From: Thermoleophilia bacterium
Lineage (GTDB): Bacteria; Actinomycetota; Thermoleophilia; BMS3ABIN01
Length of the DNA: 64,000 nt
Assembly: GCA_014859345.1 (NCBI GenBank)
Contig: JACUUL010000002.1
Location: 1 to 64,000 of the forward strand
Reading direction: 5' to 3'
In this document: piece by piece, positions 19,862 to 29,407 of the stretch
Layout: each line of letters starts with the position of its first letter
Position numbering within the stretch: position 1 is the first letter of the stretch
Translations under genes and position numbers: made by a program
Notes under the pieces: generated by a model
What the model was told of the DNA's origin: nothing
Database searches by the model: none
The model's input: the letters and a program-made list of their open reading frames with translations, nothing else

Positions 19862-21327
19862 TTTTCGGAGACGCGGATGACGCCTCCGGCCGCCACGGTG
19901 TCGCCGGCATAAATCACCGCCGACTGACCGGGAGCGACGCCGTAGACCGCTTCGCTGAGAATCAGCCTCAATCTGCCCTCGGCAGCTGGTGAAACCTGCC
20001 CTTTCACGGGAACAGAGTTGTAGCGCAGCTGCACGGAATAACTTTCTGCCTCATCCAGGGAAGAAAAAAAGTTGACCTCGTCGATCTCGATCATGCTCAC
20101 CGCCAGCCGGTCGCGGCCGCCGGCGATCACAGTATTGCTTTCCGGGTCGATATCCAGCACGTACAGAGGTTCGGGTGCGCTGATGCCCAGTCCCCGCCGC
20201 TGGCCGATTGTATAGCCGATGAAGCCGCTGTGGACTCCCAGGCGGTTTCCGGCTTCGTCCACTATGTCCCCCTCTCCCGGAAGCCCACCGACCCGGTCGC
20301 CCAGGAAGCGGCGGTGATCATTATCGGGGATGAAACAGACCTCCTGGCTCTCTTCCCGGGCTTGGGTAGGCAGGGACGCCTCGCGGGCCAGGCGCCGCGT
20401 TTCCTGCTTGGTCATGCCCCCGAGGGGAAACTCCAGGTTCTTAAGCAGCCGCTGCTCTATATCCCAGAGCACGTAAGACTGGTCCTTCGCGGAATCCACG
20501 CCTCTAAGCAGCAAAGGCGTGCTGCCGCGCCTTGCCAGCCTCGCATAATGTCCGGTTGCCACCCGGCTTGCGCCCAGGATTTCAGCCAGACGAGCCAGCT
20601 CAGGGAACCGGAAGCTGCCGTTGCAGCGGGTGCATGGATTTGGAGTGCGCCCGGCCTGGTATTCCCTGACAAAGTCATCGACCACTACATTCTCGAATTC
20701 TTCCCGCAGGTCGATGGTGAGATGCGGCAGGCCTTGAGAGTGGCAGACAGCGCGGGCATCCCGTATCGCCTGGGGGGAGCAGCAACCCGCCGAGTCCGGC
20801 GCTGCGCAGGCGGGATCGCTCCACAAGCGCATGGTCACGCCGATCACCCGCCGGCCGGACCGGTGCTCGAGCAGACAGGCTACCGAGCTGTCCACACCGC
20901 CGCTCATGGCCACCAGCACCGAGTCTTCATCTTTTTGGCCGGCATGAGGGAAGTTGCCGTTCCGGAGGGCATCTTCAAGGGCGGCATGCAACGCTTCGAT
21001 GGCGATTCCGGCAGCTGTGGAAAGCTTGTCCCGAACGTCCGGCAGCGTAGTTGACGCAAGTCCGGCCTCTACCCGGGACGGCGCTACCGCCGCGGCCTCC
21101 CGCCAACTGAGGCCCTCTATCATGCTGGAAAGATAACTGCCGGTTGCGACGGCAGCCCCTGAACCGGCCGCCTGAAACCGCGCTTTGCCGATTCTTTCCT
21201 CATCGAAGCGGACAAAGAGCCTGATTAAGGCGCCGCAGTCCATCGAGCCGGCCTCCCCGGTGGCATGAGCGCCGGAGAGTTCTTCAGCATTACGCGGATT
21301 GTTGAGATGTTCCAGAAAAGGGTCCAT
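19858..21327 (-). CDS. mnmA: tRNA-specific 2-thiouridylase MnmA with N-terminal NifU/IscU-like scaffold domain
   Basis: N-term MDPFLEHLNNPRNAEELSGAHATGEAGSMDCGALIRL... then VLVAMSGGVDSSVACLL; PNPCTRCNGSFRF; EVCFIPDNDHRRFL. Confidence 0.93.
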   Translation of the reverse strand: MDPFLEHLNNPRNAEELSGAHATGEAGSMDCGALIRLFVRFDEERIGKARFQAAGSGAAVATGSYLSSMIEGLSWREAAAVAPSRVEAGLASTTLPDVRDKLSTAAGIAIEALHAALEDALRNGNFPHAGQKDEDSVLVAMSGGVDSSVACLLEHRSGRRVIGVTMRLWSDPACAAPDSAGCCSPQAIRDARAVCHSQGLPHLTIDLREEFENVVVDDFVREYQAGRTPNPCTRCNGSFRFPELARLAEILGASRVATGHYARLARRGSTPLLLRGVDSAKDQSYVLWDIEQRLLKNLEFPLGGMTKQETRRLAREASLPTQAREESQEVCFIPDNDHRRFLGDRVGGLPGEGDIVDEAGNRLGVHSGFIGYTIGQRRGLGISAPEPLYVLDIDPESNTVIAGGRDRLAVSMIEIDEVNFFSSLDEAESYSVQLRYNSVPVKGQVSPAAEGRLRLILSEAVYGVAPGQSAVIYAGDTVAAGGVIRVSEK

Positions 21328-21437
21328 AAAAACTGCTCCCGGGCCCATGTCACTCAGTACCCGGAATGCTTTATTTCATCGCTTGGAGCGAAAGAAGCGG
21401 GAATGCGGCGGGTTACCAGAATCGCATACGAGGCGGA

Positions 21438-21944
21438 TCAGGCGGTCGCCTCGACAACACCCTGTTCTATGGAGTTTTCATCAACATAACCTGTCCAGGC
21501 GCGCACCACCTGCCCATCGCTGTTGATGCAAACAACCGTGGGGGTTGCATTCACTGAGAGCAGGTCGGCCAGATCACCGTAACTCTGCGTATCGGCGGCA
21601 AGGAAGGTATAAAAATCAACCTGCCCGTCGTACCTGTTCTCCACTGACCCGAAATATGAGCGAACCTGGGTGTCCGCGTAGGGAGACGCCATGTAAAAAA
21701 GAATCACCACCGGACGGTTTGATTCCAGTGACTGCCTGATATCGGCCGGTGTCTGTTCCGTAGGAGTAACCTTCTTGCCGATAAGCTCCTCTACCTGGCC
21801 GACTTCCCCGGCCGGCATCCTCGTGCGACTGGGAACAGTGCCTGTCCCGACCTCCGCCGCTTCCTCTTCACCGCATCCCGCAAATAAAAAAACCACCAGC
21901 ATCATAGCGAGCGTTGCGGCGGTCAGCTTAATGAATGTTCTCAT
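21438..21944 (-). CDS. Thioredoxin-fold lipoprotein lacking CXXC
   Basis: Lipobox LFAGC; PVVILFYMASPYADTQVRSYFGSVENRYDGQVDFYTFLAAD...NATPTVVCINSDGQVVRAWTGYVD. Confidence 0.75.
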   Translation of the reverse strand: MRTFIKLTAATLAMMLVVFLFAGCGEEEAAEVGTGTVPSRTRMPAGEVGQVEELIGKKVTPTEQTPADIRQSLESNRPVVILFYMASPYADTQVRSYFGSVENRYDGQVDFYTFLAADTQSYGDLADLLSVNATPTVVCINSDGQVVRAWTGYVDENSIEQGVVEATA

Positions 21945-22310
21945 CTTCCCATTCTCCGTCAAAGAAAGCCCCACCCTGCCGTGTCTGTCTGTTTATTGAA
22001 CCTGCTCCAGCAGGTGGGTGCCCGCTTCCCAGCTACCCTTGGACAGTTGGGAAAGTCCAGGCTCCCGAATACAATGTGTTGGCTCAATAAAGTCGCAGAT
22101 CACGCACAAAGTCGAGCTTTCACCGATATAGTAGCACTGCTATTTGTTTTCGGCAACATCTCCCAAAAACCTTTATCCGGATTGCAACCGTATTCTGTAC
22201 TACGAAACCTTATACCGCCTGCTTATGCAGTTATTTGAGTTTCCTGGAAACTTTTTTTCAAAAACCCTCCGGGGCCATCCATCCGGAAAAAAAGATTTTT
22301 AACCGCAGCC

Positions 22311-24062
22311 TTATTTCAGTCTGATTCTCAGTTCCCTGAGCTGACCCGGCTCGACCGGGGCAGGAGCGCCGGTCAGCGGGCAGCCGCCGCTTTGGGTCTT
22401 GGGAAAGGCGATCACGTCCCGGATTGTGCCCAGTCCGGCCATCAGCATGACCAGCCGGTCGAGGCCAAAGGCGAGACCGCCGTGAGGCGGGGCACCGTAT
22501 CTGAGTGCTTCCAGCAGGAAACCAAAGTCCTCCTCCATCTTGTGTTCTTCATGGCCCAGAATCCGCAGAATCTTGCGCTGCAGGCCGGGTTTGTGGATCC
22601 GCAGTCCCCCGCTGGCTATCTCGACCCCGTTTAGCACCAGGTCGTAGAGGCTGCCTCTTACCAGCAACGGATCGCTGTCGAGATGCTTGACGGTCGACTC
22701 CGTGGGCAGCGTGAAGGGATGATGCTCGGCCACGATGTCTCCGGTATCCTCGTCCAGCTTGAACATGGGAAAATCGGTTACCCAGAGGAAGCTCCATCCT
22801 TCGCGGATGAGCCCCAGGTCCTTTCCCAGCCGGTGCCTGAGCGCGCCCAGCACCGGCGCCGCGACCAGATCGGAATCCGCGACAAACAATATCAGATCCC
22901 CTTCCTGCGCGGCCGTGGCCTCGAGAACGGCACCGGTCTCCCCGGGCGACAGGAATTTCGCGACAGGGGATGAAACCAGCAGCTTCTCTCCCACTGACAG
23001 CCAGGCCAGCCCCTTGGCGCCTTCACTTATGGCGAAATCGGTGAGCTCGTCCACCTCCCTGCGGGTGTAGGAGCCGGCGCCCGGGGCCTTCAGGGCCCGG
23101 ATGACGCCGCCGCCCTCGAGAGCCCTGGCAAATACGCCGAATCCGGTTCCCTGGAAGATCTCAGAAACCTCGACGATAGGCATGCCAAACCGCAGATCCG
23201 GTTTGTCCGAGCCGTAATTGAGCATGGCGTCGTCATAGGTCATCAGCGGGAAGGGAAGATTCAGTTGAGTGTCCAGGACCTCGCCAAACAGCGCGAAGAG
23301 CATCTCCTCTACCATCGAAATGATCGCCGGCACCGTCATGAACGACATTTCCAGGTCCACCTGGGTGTGCTCGGGCTGGCGGTCGGCGCGCAGATCCTCG
23401 TCCCGGAAAGCGTGGGCGAACTGATAATAGCGGTCCAGGCCCGATACCATCAGCAGCTGCTTGAAAAGCTGCGGAGACTGGGGCAGGGCATAGAACTTCT
23501 CCGGCTGCAGGCGGCAGGGCACCAGGAAATCGCGAGCCCCTTCCGGGGTGCTCTTGGTGAGCACAGGGGTTTCCACCTCGGTGAAGCCATGTCTGTCAAG
23601 GAAGCGGCGCATCGATGAGGCCACGCGATGCCTGAGCAAGATATTTTCCCGCATCTGCTCGCGCCTCAGGTCGATATAACGGTATTTGAGACGCAGGTTC
23701 TCGTCCACGTCTGTCCGCTCTTCCACGCTGAAAGGAGGTGTCTCGGAGTGATTGAGAATCTCCACATCAGTCACATTGACCTCGATCTCTCCCGTGACCA
23801 GGTCAGGGTTGACGGTCTCGGCAGGACGGGCTGCCACGGAACCCTCTATTCTCACCACATCCTCGGGTCTCAGGGAGTGGCCAACGGAGTGAACCTCGCC
23901 GGAGTGCTCAGGATCGAACACGATCTGCACCAGTCCGGAGATGTCGCGCAAGTCGATGAATACAAGCCCGCCGTGGTCACGGCGCCGGTGCACCCAACCG
24001 CAGAGAGTAACCCGCGCACCCGTGTCTTCCTTTTTGAGCTTGCCGCAATAATGAGTCCGCAT
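22311..24062 (-). CDS. aspS: Aspartyl-tRNA synthetase (bacterial/Asx type)
   Basis: RVTLCGWVHRRRDHGGLVFIDLRDISGLVQIVFDP; LPQSPQLFKQLLMVSGLDRYYQ; GLAFGLDRLVMLMAG. Confidence 0.97.
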   Translation of the reverse strand: MRTHYCGKLKKEDTGARVTLCGWVHRRRDHGGLVFIDLRDISGLVQIVFDPEHSGEVHSVGHSLRPEDVVRIEGSVAARPAETVNPDLVTGEIEVNVTDVEILNHSETPPFSVEERTDVDENLRLKYRYIDLRREQMRENILLRHRVASSMRRFLDRHGFTEVETPVLTKSTPEGARDFLVPCRLQPEKFYALPQSPQLFKQLLMVSGLDRYYQFAHAFRDEDLRADRQPEHTQVDLEMSFMTVPAIISMVEEMLFALFGEVLDTQLNLPFPLMTYDDAMLNYGSDKPDLRFGMPIVEVSEIFQGTGFGVFARALEGGGVIRALKAPGAGSYTRREVDELTDFAISEGAKGLAWLSVGEKLLVSSPVAKFLSPGETGAVLEATAAQEGDLILFVADSDLVAAPVLGALRHRLGKDLGLIREGWSFLWVTDFPMFKLDEDTGDIVAEHHPFTLPTESTVKHLDSDPLLVRGSLYDLVLNGVEIASGGLRIHKPGLQRKILRILGHEEHKMEEDFGFLLEALRYGAPPHGGLAFGLDRLVMLMAGLGTIRDVIAFPKTQSGGCPLTGAPAPVEPGQLRELRIRLK

Positions 24063-24193
24063 ACGCTGTTCCTTCTGGCTGTCCTCGATTAAAAAGCACA
24101 TCCCTCGCGGCTTCTCGGGATCGCATGTTATTGCATTTTTGGTATCTTCCCGCTCCGTGACCACATGCTCAACCGGAAACGGAAACCCGAAGC

Positions 24194-25453
24194 CTATTCT
24201 CTCAGCTTACCCGCCAGGAATTCCACCACGGCGTCCAGGTCCACCTGCTCCTGCCCGCGGGTATGCATGTCCCTGACAGTGGCGACCCCTGCCGAAAGCT
24301 CCTCTTCCCCCAGGATTACGGCGTACCGGGCTCCCAGCCGCGCCGCCTGCTTCATCTGGCCCGTGGCCTTGCGCCCGGCGTACTCGATGTCGGCTGCTAT
24401 CCCCAGTCCCCTGACCTGATCGAGCGCCGCCATTCCCGCCGAACGAGCCCGTTCGTCCAGTATCATGAAATACACTTCGACCCCCGTCGGTTCGGGCCGG
24501 GCGCCTTCCGATTGCAGAGCCAGCACGATCCTTTCCATGCCGGTGCCGAACCCGGCCGCCGGGGCCGGCCTTCCACCCATCTCGGCGACCAGGTTGTCAT
24601 AGCGGCCGCCGCCGCCTATGCCCTTCTGGGCTCCCAGACGGGCGCATTCATACTCGAACGTGGTGCGGGTGTAATAATCAAAACCGCGCACCAGGGTTCC
24701 ATCGACGCGGTAGACGATCCCGAGGGCGTCCAGAAGGCTCCTGACATTCTGGAAATGTTGCTGACAGGCATCGCAGAGGTTGTCAACCAGTTGAGGCGCG
24801 GACCTGAGCAGGGCCAGACACTGTTCATCCTTGCAGTCGAAGACCCGCAGGGGATTGAGGCGGGCCCGCTCCCGGCATTCACGGCAGAGCCCTTCCGAGA
24901 TGCTCATCAGATAGTTCGAAAGTTTTTCGATATATGCCGGGCGGCATGTGTCATCGCCCATGCTGCTGAGCCTGAGCTTTACTTCCGGCACGCCCAGGGA
25001 CTGGTACAGACGAGACAGCATCACGATCAGCTCCGCGTCCAGGGCGGGCTCCGTCGAGCCGATCGCCTCACAACCGAGCTGGTAATGTTCACGGTACCGG
25101 CCGGCCTGGGGACGCTCGAACCTGTACATCCTCTCGTAGTACCACAACTTTACCGGCTGGGGAAGCCTGTGCATCCCGTGCTGCACGTAGGAGCGCACTA
25201 CCGGCGCCGTACCCTCAGGCTTGAGAGTGAGGCTGCGGCCGCCCTTGTCCTCAAAGGTGTACATCTCTTTGCGAACAATGTCGGATGACGTTCCCACGCC
25301 CCGCACAAAAAGGTCGGTATCCTCAAAAGCCGGTGTGTTGATGCGGCCATAACCCGCCGTTTCAAAAAGCTGCTCTGCCGCGGTGATGATCCTCCGCCTC
25401 AGGGGCTGCGCGTCCGGCAGCACGTCATATGTTCCCTTCGGTCCCTGCATCAA
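24194..25453 (-). CDS. hisS: Histidyl-tRNA synthetase
   Basis: QGPKGTYDVLPDAQPLRRRI; LTLKPEGTAPVVRSYV; VDGTLVRGFDYYTRTTFEY. Confidence 0.97.
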   Translation of the reverse strand: MMQGPKGTYDVLPDAQPLRRRIITAAEQLFETAGYGRINTPAFEDTDLFVRGVGTSSDIVRKEMYTFEDKGGRSLTLKPEGTAPVVRSYVQHGMHRLPQPVKLWYYERMYRFERPQAGRYREHYQLGCEAIGSTEPALDAELIVMLSRLYQSLGVPEVKLRLSSMGDDTCRPAYIEKLSNYLMSISEGLCRECRERARLNPLRVFDCKDEQCLALLRSAPQLVDNLCDACQQHFQNVRSLLDALGIVYRVDGTLVRGFDYYTRTTFEYECARLGAQKGIGGGGRYDNLVAEMGGRPAPAAGFGTGMERIVLALQSEGARPEPTGVEVYFMILDERARSAGMAALDQVRGLGIAADIEYAGRKATGQMKQAARLGARYAVILGEEELSAGVATVRDMHTRGQEQVDLDAVVEFLAGKLRE

Positions 25454-26085
25454 GCCAGGCCGGTGAGGAACGGGTTTGTCTCCCGTTCCCGCCCGAGAGT
25501 GGTGGAGCTGCCGTGCCCGGGATAAACGGCCGTATCCGGAGGATACGCCTCGATGAGCTTGCGCACGGAAGCCTCAAGCTCCTCCAAAGAGCCGCCGGGG
25601 AGATCTGTGCGGCCGATGGAACCCCGGAATAGCAGGTCTCCACAAAAAAGACTGCCCATGACGTAGAAGGTGACCGACCCGGGAGTGTGGCCCGGAGTGG
25701 TGACGGCCGTTACTGACATGGCGCCGATATTAAGATCCTCATCCCCATGGATGACGTGATCCATCGCGGCCGGCTCGAAGCCGGGCATCCCGGGGAAAAG
25801 GACGTGCCTTTGCGGATCGGCAAGCGTTTCCCGGGCTTCGGAGGTGCCATAGATAGCCGCGCCGGTTGCCCGCGCCACTTCAGCGGCTCCTCCCAGATGA
25901 TCGGCATGGCCGTGGGTGAGCAATATTCCTGCCAGTTCGGCGCCTGAGGTTTTTACCACCTCCAGGATCTGCTCGTGATCGCCCCCGGGGTCGATGATGA
26001 TGCCCGAGCCTGGGCCCGGATCGTATACAAAGTGACAATTAGCCTGCAAAGGGCCTACAGGTATGGTTACCAGCCTGGCGCTTAT
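25450..26085 (-). CDS. MBL-fold metallo-hydrolase (glyoxalase II-like); start proposed at AUA 26085 (first canonical start is TTG 26049)
   Basis: LLTHGHADHLGG; TPGHTPGSVTF; CGDLLFRGSIGRTDLPGG; YPGHG. N-terminal ISARLVTIPVGPLQANC lies upstream of the first canonical start. Confidence 0.85.
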   Translation of the reverse strand: MSARLVTIPVGPLQANCHFVYDPGPGSGIIIDPGGDHEQILEVVKTSGAELAGILLTHGHADHLGGAAEVARATGAAIYGTSEARETLADPQRHVLFPGMPGFEPAAMDHVIHGDEDLNIGAMSVTAVTTPGHTPGSVTFYVMGSLFCGDLLFRGSIGRTDLPGGSLEELEASVRKLIEAYPPDTAVYPGHGSSTTLGRERETNPFLTGLA

Positions 26086-26172
26086 TTGAGCCTCCGGGAG
26101 ATATGATTTTCAGAAACTGTTTAAAGCTAACACATGACGGCATGGGGCGGCTACCCCGGGACACGGCGCGGC

Positions 26173-27459
26173 TCAGGCAATAAACAGCGGCTTAACGGTA
26201 ACGGGTTCGGCGCCCACAACATATGCCGCCGTGATTCGCCTGACCGCTTCCCCGGCGGCTGCGCGGTCGCGTGCGTAGATCGTGGCCAGGACATGGCCGG
26301 CGGAGACGCCGTCTCCTGTCCGGGCACGAAATACGCCGCCTACGCCATGATCAACGCTTTCATCGCGCCGCAGGCGGCCGGCCCCCAGAAGCTGGACAGC
26401 CCGTCCTGCCGCCAGCGCATCCACAGACTGGACATATCCGGAAGATTCCGACTTTACATGCGCTGTCACCGGGGCCAGCTCCAGACTGCCGGGGTCGTCG
26501 ATGAAGCTGATGTCTCCACCCTGGGACGATATCCACTGGCTGAACTTCGCCAGCGCTGTTCCGTCTTCCAGGACACGCCGGGCCTCCGCAGCCGCGGCTG
26601 GTCCCTCCCACTCTTCTCCCGAGATGGTAAGCAGCCGCGCCGCCAGGGCAATGACCACCTCGGCCAGGTCCGCAGACCCCTGTCCTTTAAGCGTCTTTAC
26701 CGCCTCCAGGACCTCCAGGGCGTTGCCGGCCGCATTGCCAAGAGGCTGGTCCATGGATGTCATGACACACTCGACCCTGACTCCGCGGGCCCGGCCGATG
26801 CTCTCCATCAGGCGGGCTGCCGGAACGGCCTGCTCCCGGTTGCCGAAAAGGGCGCCACGTCCCACTTTCAGGTCAATGACGACAGCGCCGGCTCCGCCGG
26901 CAATCTTCTTGCTCATGATGCTGGCAGCCACCAGGGGATCCGACTCGACGGTGGCGGTCACGTCCCGGAGGGCGTAGAGCCCGTCGTCAGCCGGCGCCAT
27001 GGCGCCCTGTCCCGCTACGCATATGCCTGTCTTCCGTATCTGGCTGACGAACTCCTGGTGCGTCAGCCCGGTCCGGAAACCTGGAATAGATTCAAGCTTG
27101 TCCACCGTGCCGCCGGTATGACCCAGCCCGCGGCCGGATAGCTTGGCGAAGGCGACCCCGCAGGCCGCCACCACCGGCCCCAGAACAAGCGTCACCGTAT
27201 CGCCCACTCCCCCGGTGCTGTGCTTGTCCACTGCCGGCGTCTCCAGTTCGGAAAGGTCCATGCGCTCCCCTGAATCTACCAGGGCGTCGGTCAGCGCCAG
27301 TACCTCTTCGAAAGACATCCCCTTAAAAAACACGGCCATCAGCCAGGCGGTTACCTGATACTCAGGAACTTCCCCGTTCAAATATCCATTCACAAGATAT
27401 GCGATCTCATCCGCGGAGAGCTCATGGCCGTCCCGTTTTCGCCTGATTATGTCAACCAT
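26173..27459 (-). CDS. Thymidine/pyrimidine-nucleoside phosphorylase
   Basis: MVDIIRRKRDGHELSADEIAYLVNGY; VDKHSTGGVGDTVTLVLGPVVAACGV. Confidence 0.95.
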   Translation of the reverse strand: MVDIIRRKRDGHELSADEIAYLVNGYLNGEVPEYQVTAWLMAVFFKGMSFEEVLALTDALVDSGERMDLSELETPAVDKHSTGGVGDTVTLVLGPVVAACGVAFAKLSGRGLGHTGGTVDKLESIPGFRTGLTHQEFVSQIRKTGICVAGQGAMAPADDGLYALRDVTATVESDPLVAASIMSKKIAGGAGAVVIDLKVGRGALFGNREQAVPAARLMESIGRARGVRVECVMTSMDQPLGNAAGNALEVLEAVKTLKGQGSADLAEVVIALAARLLTISGEEWEGPAAAAEARRVLEDGTALAKFSQWISSQGGDISFIDDPGSLELAPVTAHVKSESSGYVQSVDALAAGRAVQLLGAGRLRRDESVDHGVGGVFRARTGDGVSAGHVLATIYARDRAAAGEAVRRITAAYVVGAEPVTVKPLFIA

Positions 27460-27543
27460 GTGCATTTTACGTCCAACCAAGCTCACCGGTTATCGCGAAA
27501 CATTTCATGTAATCATATTTTCTTTATCCGGGTAGAACAATTT

Positions 27544-28101
27544 ATGCTTCAGATACCCAAAGAGAGTAGCGTTCAACTGCCTCTGATCACGGGTGTGGCT
27601 TTCATCGCCCTGGGGTTTTTCTTTTTTGAAAGCCTGGGTGCGTTTCTCGGCCACTATGCTTCAGATATCAGGCAGTGGCAGATTGAGGAGATTCAGGCCC
27701 GTCCGGAATCGATCATGCAGGACGGGTATCCCATCTATACCGTCGAGCAGGCGGCCAACATCGGCGCCAGGCGGCTTACCTTTTTCCACGGACATGGCTA
27801 TCTCATGGTGCTGGCGACATCTGTCTTTTTGATACTGATCGCCCTGGCGCCGGGAGTTAAGCCAAGAATAAAGGGAATCCTCATGTGGGTGAGCCTGATC
27901 GCCATGCTCATGTACAACATAGGCTGGGGCGTGTCGGGTATGCTGTTGCCCTACCTGGGAGTTGAGGAATCTAAGACGTTATCCGAACGCCTGTTTTTCA
28001 TCCCGTTTGGCTTGACCATTGTCGTTGTGACCGGCATCATCGCTTTCGTTTACGGTGTTTACGCGATCAGGATTTTCAAAAACAGGAAAATTATCAAATG
28101 A
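27544..28101 (+). CDS. Predicted four-TM membrane protein of unknown function
   Basis: Four hydrophobic segments; FFHGHGYLMV; ATG at 27544 (MLQIPKESS). Confidence 0.7.
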   Translation: MLQIPKESSVQLPLITGVAFIALGFFFFESLGAFLGHYASDIRQWQIEEIQARPESIMQDGYPIYTVEQAANIGARRLTFFHGHGYLMVLATSVFLILIALAPGVKPRIKGILMWVSLIAMLMYNIGWGVSGMLLPYLGVEESKTLSERLFFIPFGLTIVVVTGIIAFVYGVYAIRIFKNRKIIK

Positions 28102-28108
28102 TGACAGC

Positions 28109-29407
28109 CTAAGCCGCCTCACCCACCGCCAAAAACGGCCGGCCGGGCATCTTGATCGCTTCGGCGACTTCCAGACGTCGCCCGGTGAAGAACTCGAGGA
28201 CCGAAGCGCCTACATCGGCCATCTCCCCGTAATAGGGGCTCTCCGGAAGCACTGCTCTTTCCTTCCGCGGGAGTCCGGCGGACTCGGACCGGAAAAGCGG
28301 GCCTCCCGGCGAGAAGAAGTCGCCGCCCAGCCTCGCCAGCAGCGGCACGTACTCGCGGGTATGGTCGGTGCCTGCGTGCAGCGGATCGCAGCCGTGATCG
28401 GCAGTCACGATCAGCAGGTCCCCGGACCGGCAAGCGGCGATTATCCCGGGAATAGCCGCGTCGAACTCCTCCAGGCCCGCGGCAAAACCGGCCGCATCAT
28501 TTCGATGGCCCCAAAGCATGTCGAAATCAACCAGATTGGTAAAGATGAGTCCCTCTTCGAGCTCACTGAGAAGGGAAATGGATTTCTCGATCCCCTCGGC
28601 GTTTGTCCGGGTCGTGTGCTCAAACCCGACGCCTGATTCCGCATAGATCTGAAAGATCTTGCCCACGCCATGAACCGGCACGCCTATCTCGCTCAGGATG
28701 TTCAAATACGTCCTTGGCGGCGGCAGAGAAAAATCCCGCCGTTTCTTGGTGCGGACAAAGCTCCCCGGTCCGCCGGTAAACGGCCTGGCAATCACCCGCG
28801 CCACCGCGTGCTCGCCAGTAAGGATGTCCCTGGCAATCCGGCAATATCTGTAGAGTTGTTCTACCGGGACAGCATCCTCATGGGCCGCCACCTGGAAGAC
28901 ACTGTCGGCTGATGTGTAGACGATGAGATCCCCGGTCTTCAGATGCTCAACCCCGAGTTCACGGATGATCTCCGTCCCGGAAGCCGGTTTGTTGCCCAAT
29001 ACGCCGCGGCCGGTTTCATTTATGAACTTGTCGATGACCTCGGGAGGAAAACCCTGGGGATAGACGGGAAAAGGCCTGCTGCTGATGACACCCATCAGCT
29101 CCCAGTGGCCCACCGTGGTGTCTTTGCCGCGAGACCGCTCCTCGAGCCTGCCATACAGCGCCTGGGGCCGCGGCACCGGTGGCTGCCCTTTCAACGGTAT
29201 GATGTTTCCCAGCCCCAGCGCTCCCAGGTTCGGCAGATTGAGTCCACCCACCTCCTCCGCCACATGGGCCAGCGTGTTGGCCCCGGCATCCCCGAATTCC
29301 TCAGCGTCCGGAAGCGCGCCGGCTCCAACGCCATCCAGGGTGATGAGAAGGCAGCGGCCCCTGCGTCTGAGGCGGCGCCTGCTAAGGAGCCACAGGGGAT
29401 TGAGCAT
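28109..29407 (-). CDS. deoB: Phosphopentomutase
   Basis: [68 protein letters not shown]. Confidence 0.95.
   Translation of the reverse strand: MLNPLWLLSRRRLRRRGRCLLITLDGVGAGALPDAEEFGDAGANTLAHVAEEVGGLNLPNLGALGLGNIIPLKGQPPVPRPQALYGRLEERSRGKDTTVGHWELMGVISSRPFPVYPQGFPPEVIDKFINETGRGVLGNKPASGTEIIRELGVEHLKTGDLIVYTSADSVFQVAAHEDAVPVEQLYRYCRIARDILTGEHAVARVIARPFTGGPGSFVRTKKRRDFSLPPPRTYLNILSEIGVPVHGVGKIFQIYAESGVGFEHTTRTNAEGIEKSISLLSELEEGLIFTNLVDFDMLWGHRNDAAGFAAGLEEFDAAIPGIIAACRSGDLLIVTADHGCDPLHAGTDHTREYVPLLARLGGDFFSPGGPLFRSESAGLPRKERAVLPESPYYGEMADVGASVLEFFTGRRLEVAEAIKMPGRPFLAVGEAA

Noticed and set aside
22040-22310. GGGAAAGTCCAGGCTCCCGAATA resembles the RNase P RNA GGAAAGTCCGGGCTCC block
   Set aside because: No matching 3' conserved regions or long-range pairings could be found in the ~250 nt downstream; probably chance similarity. 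Infernal with the bacterial RNase P model would settle it.
24263-25288. 341-aa plus-strand ORF opposite hisS
   Set aside because: Shadow ORF of hisS.
26134-27141. 335-aa plus-strand ORF opposite the nucleoside phosphorylase gene
   Set aside because: Shadow ORF without motifs.
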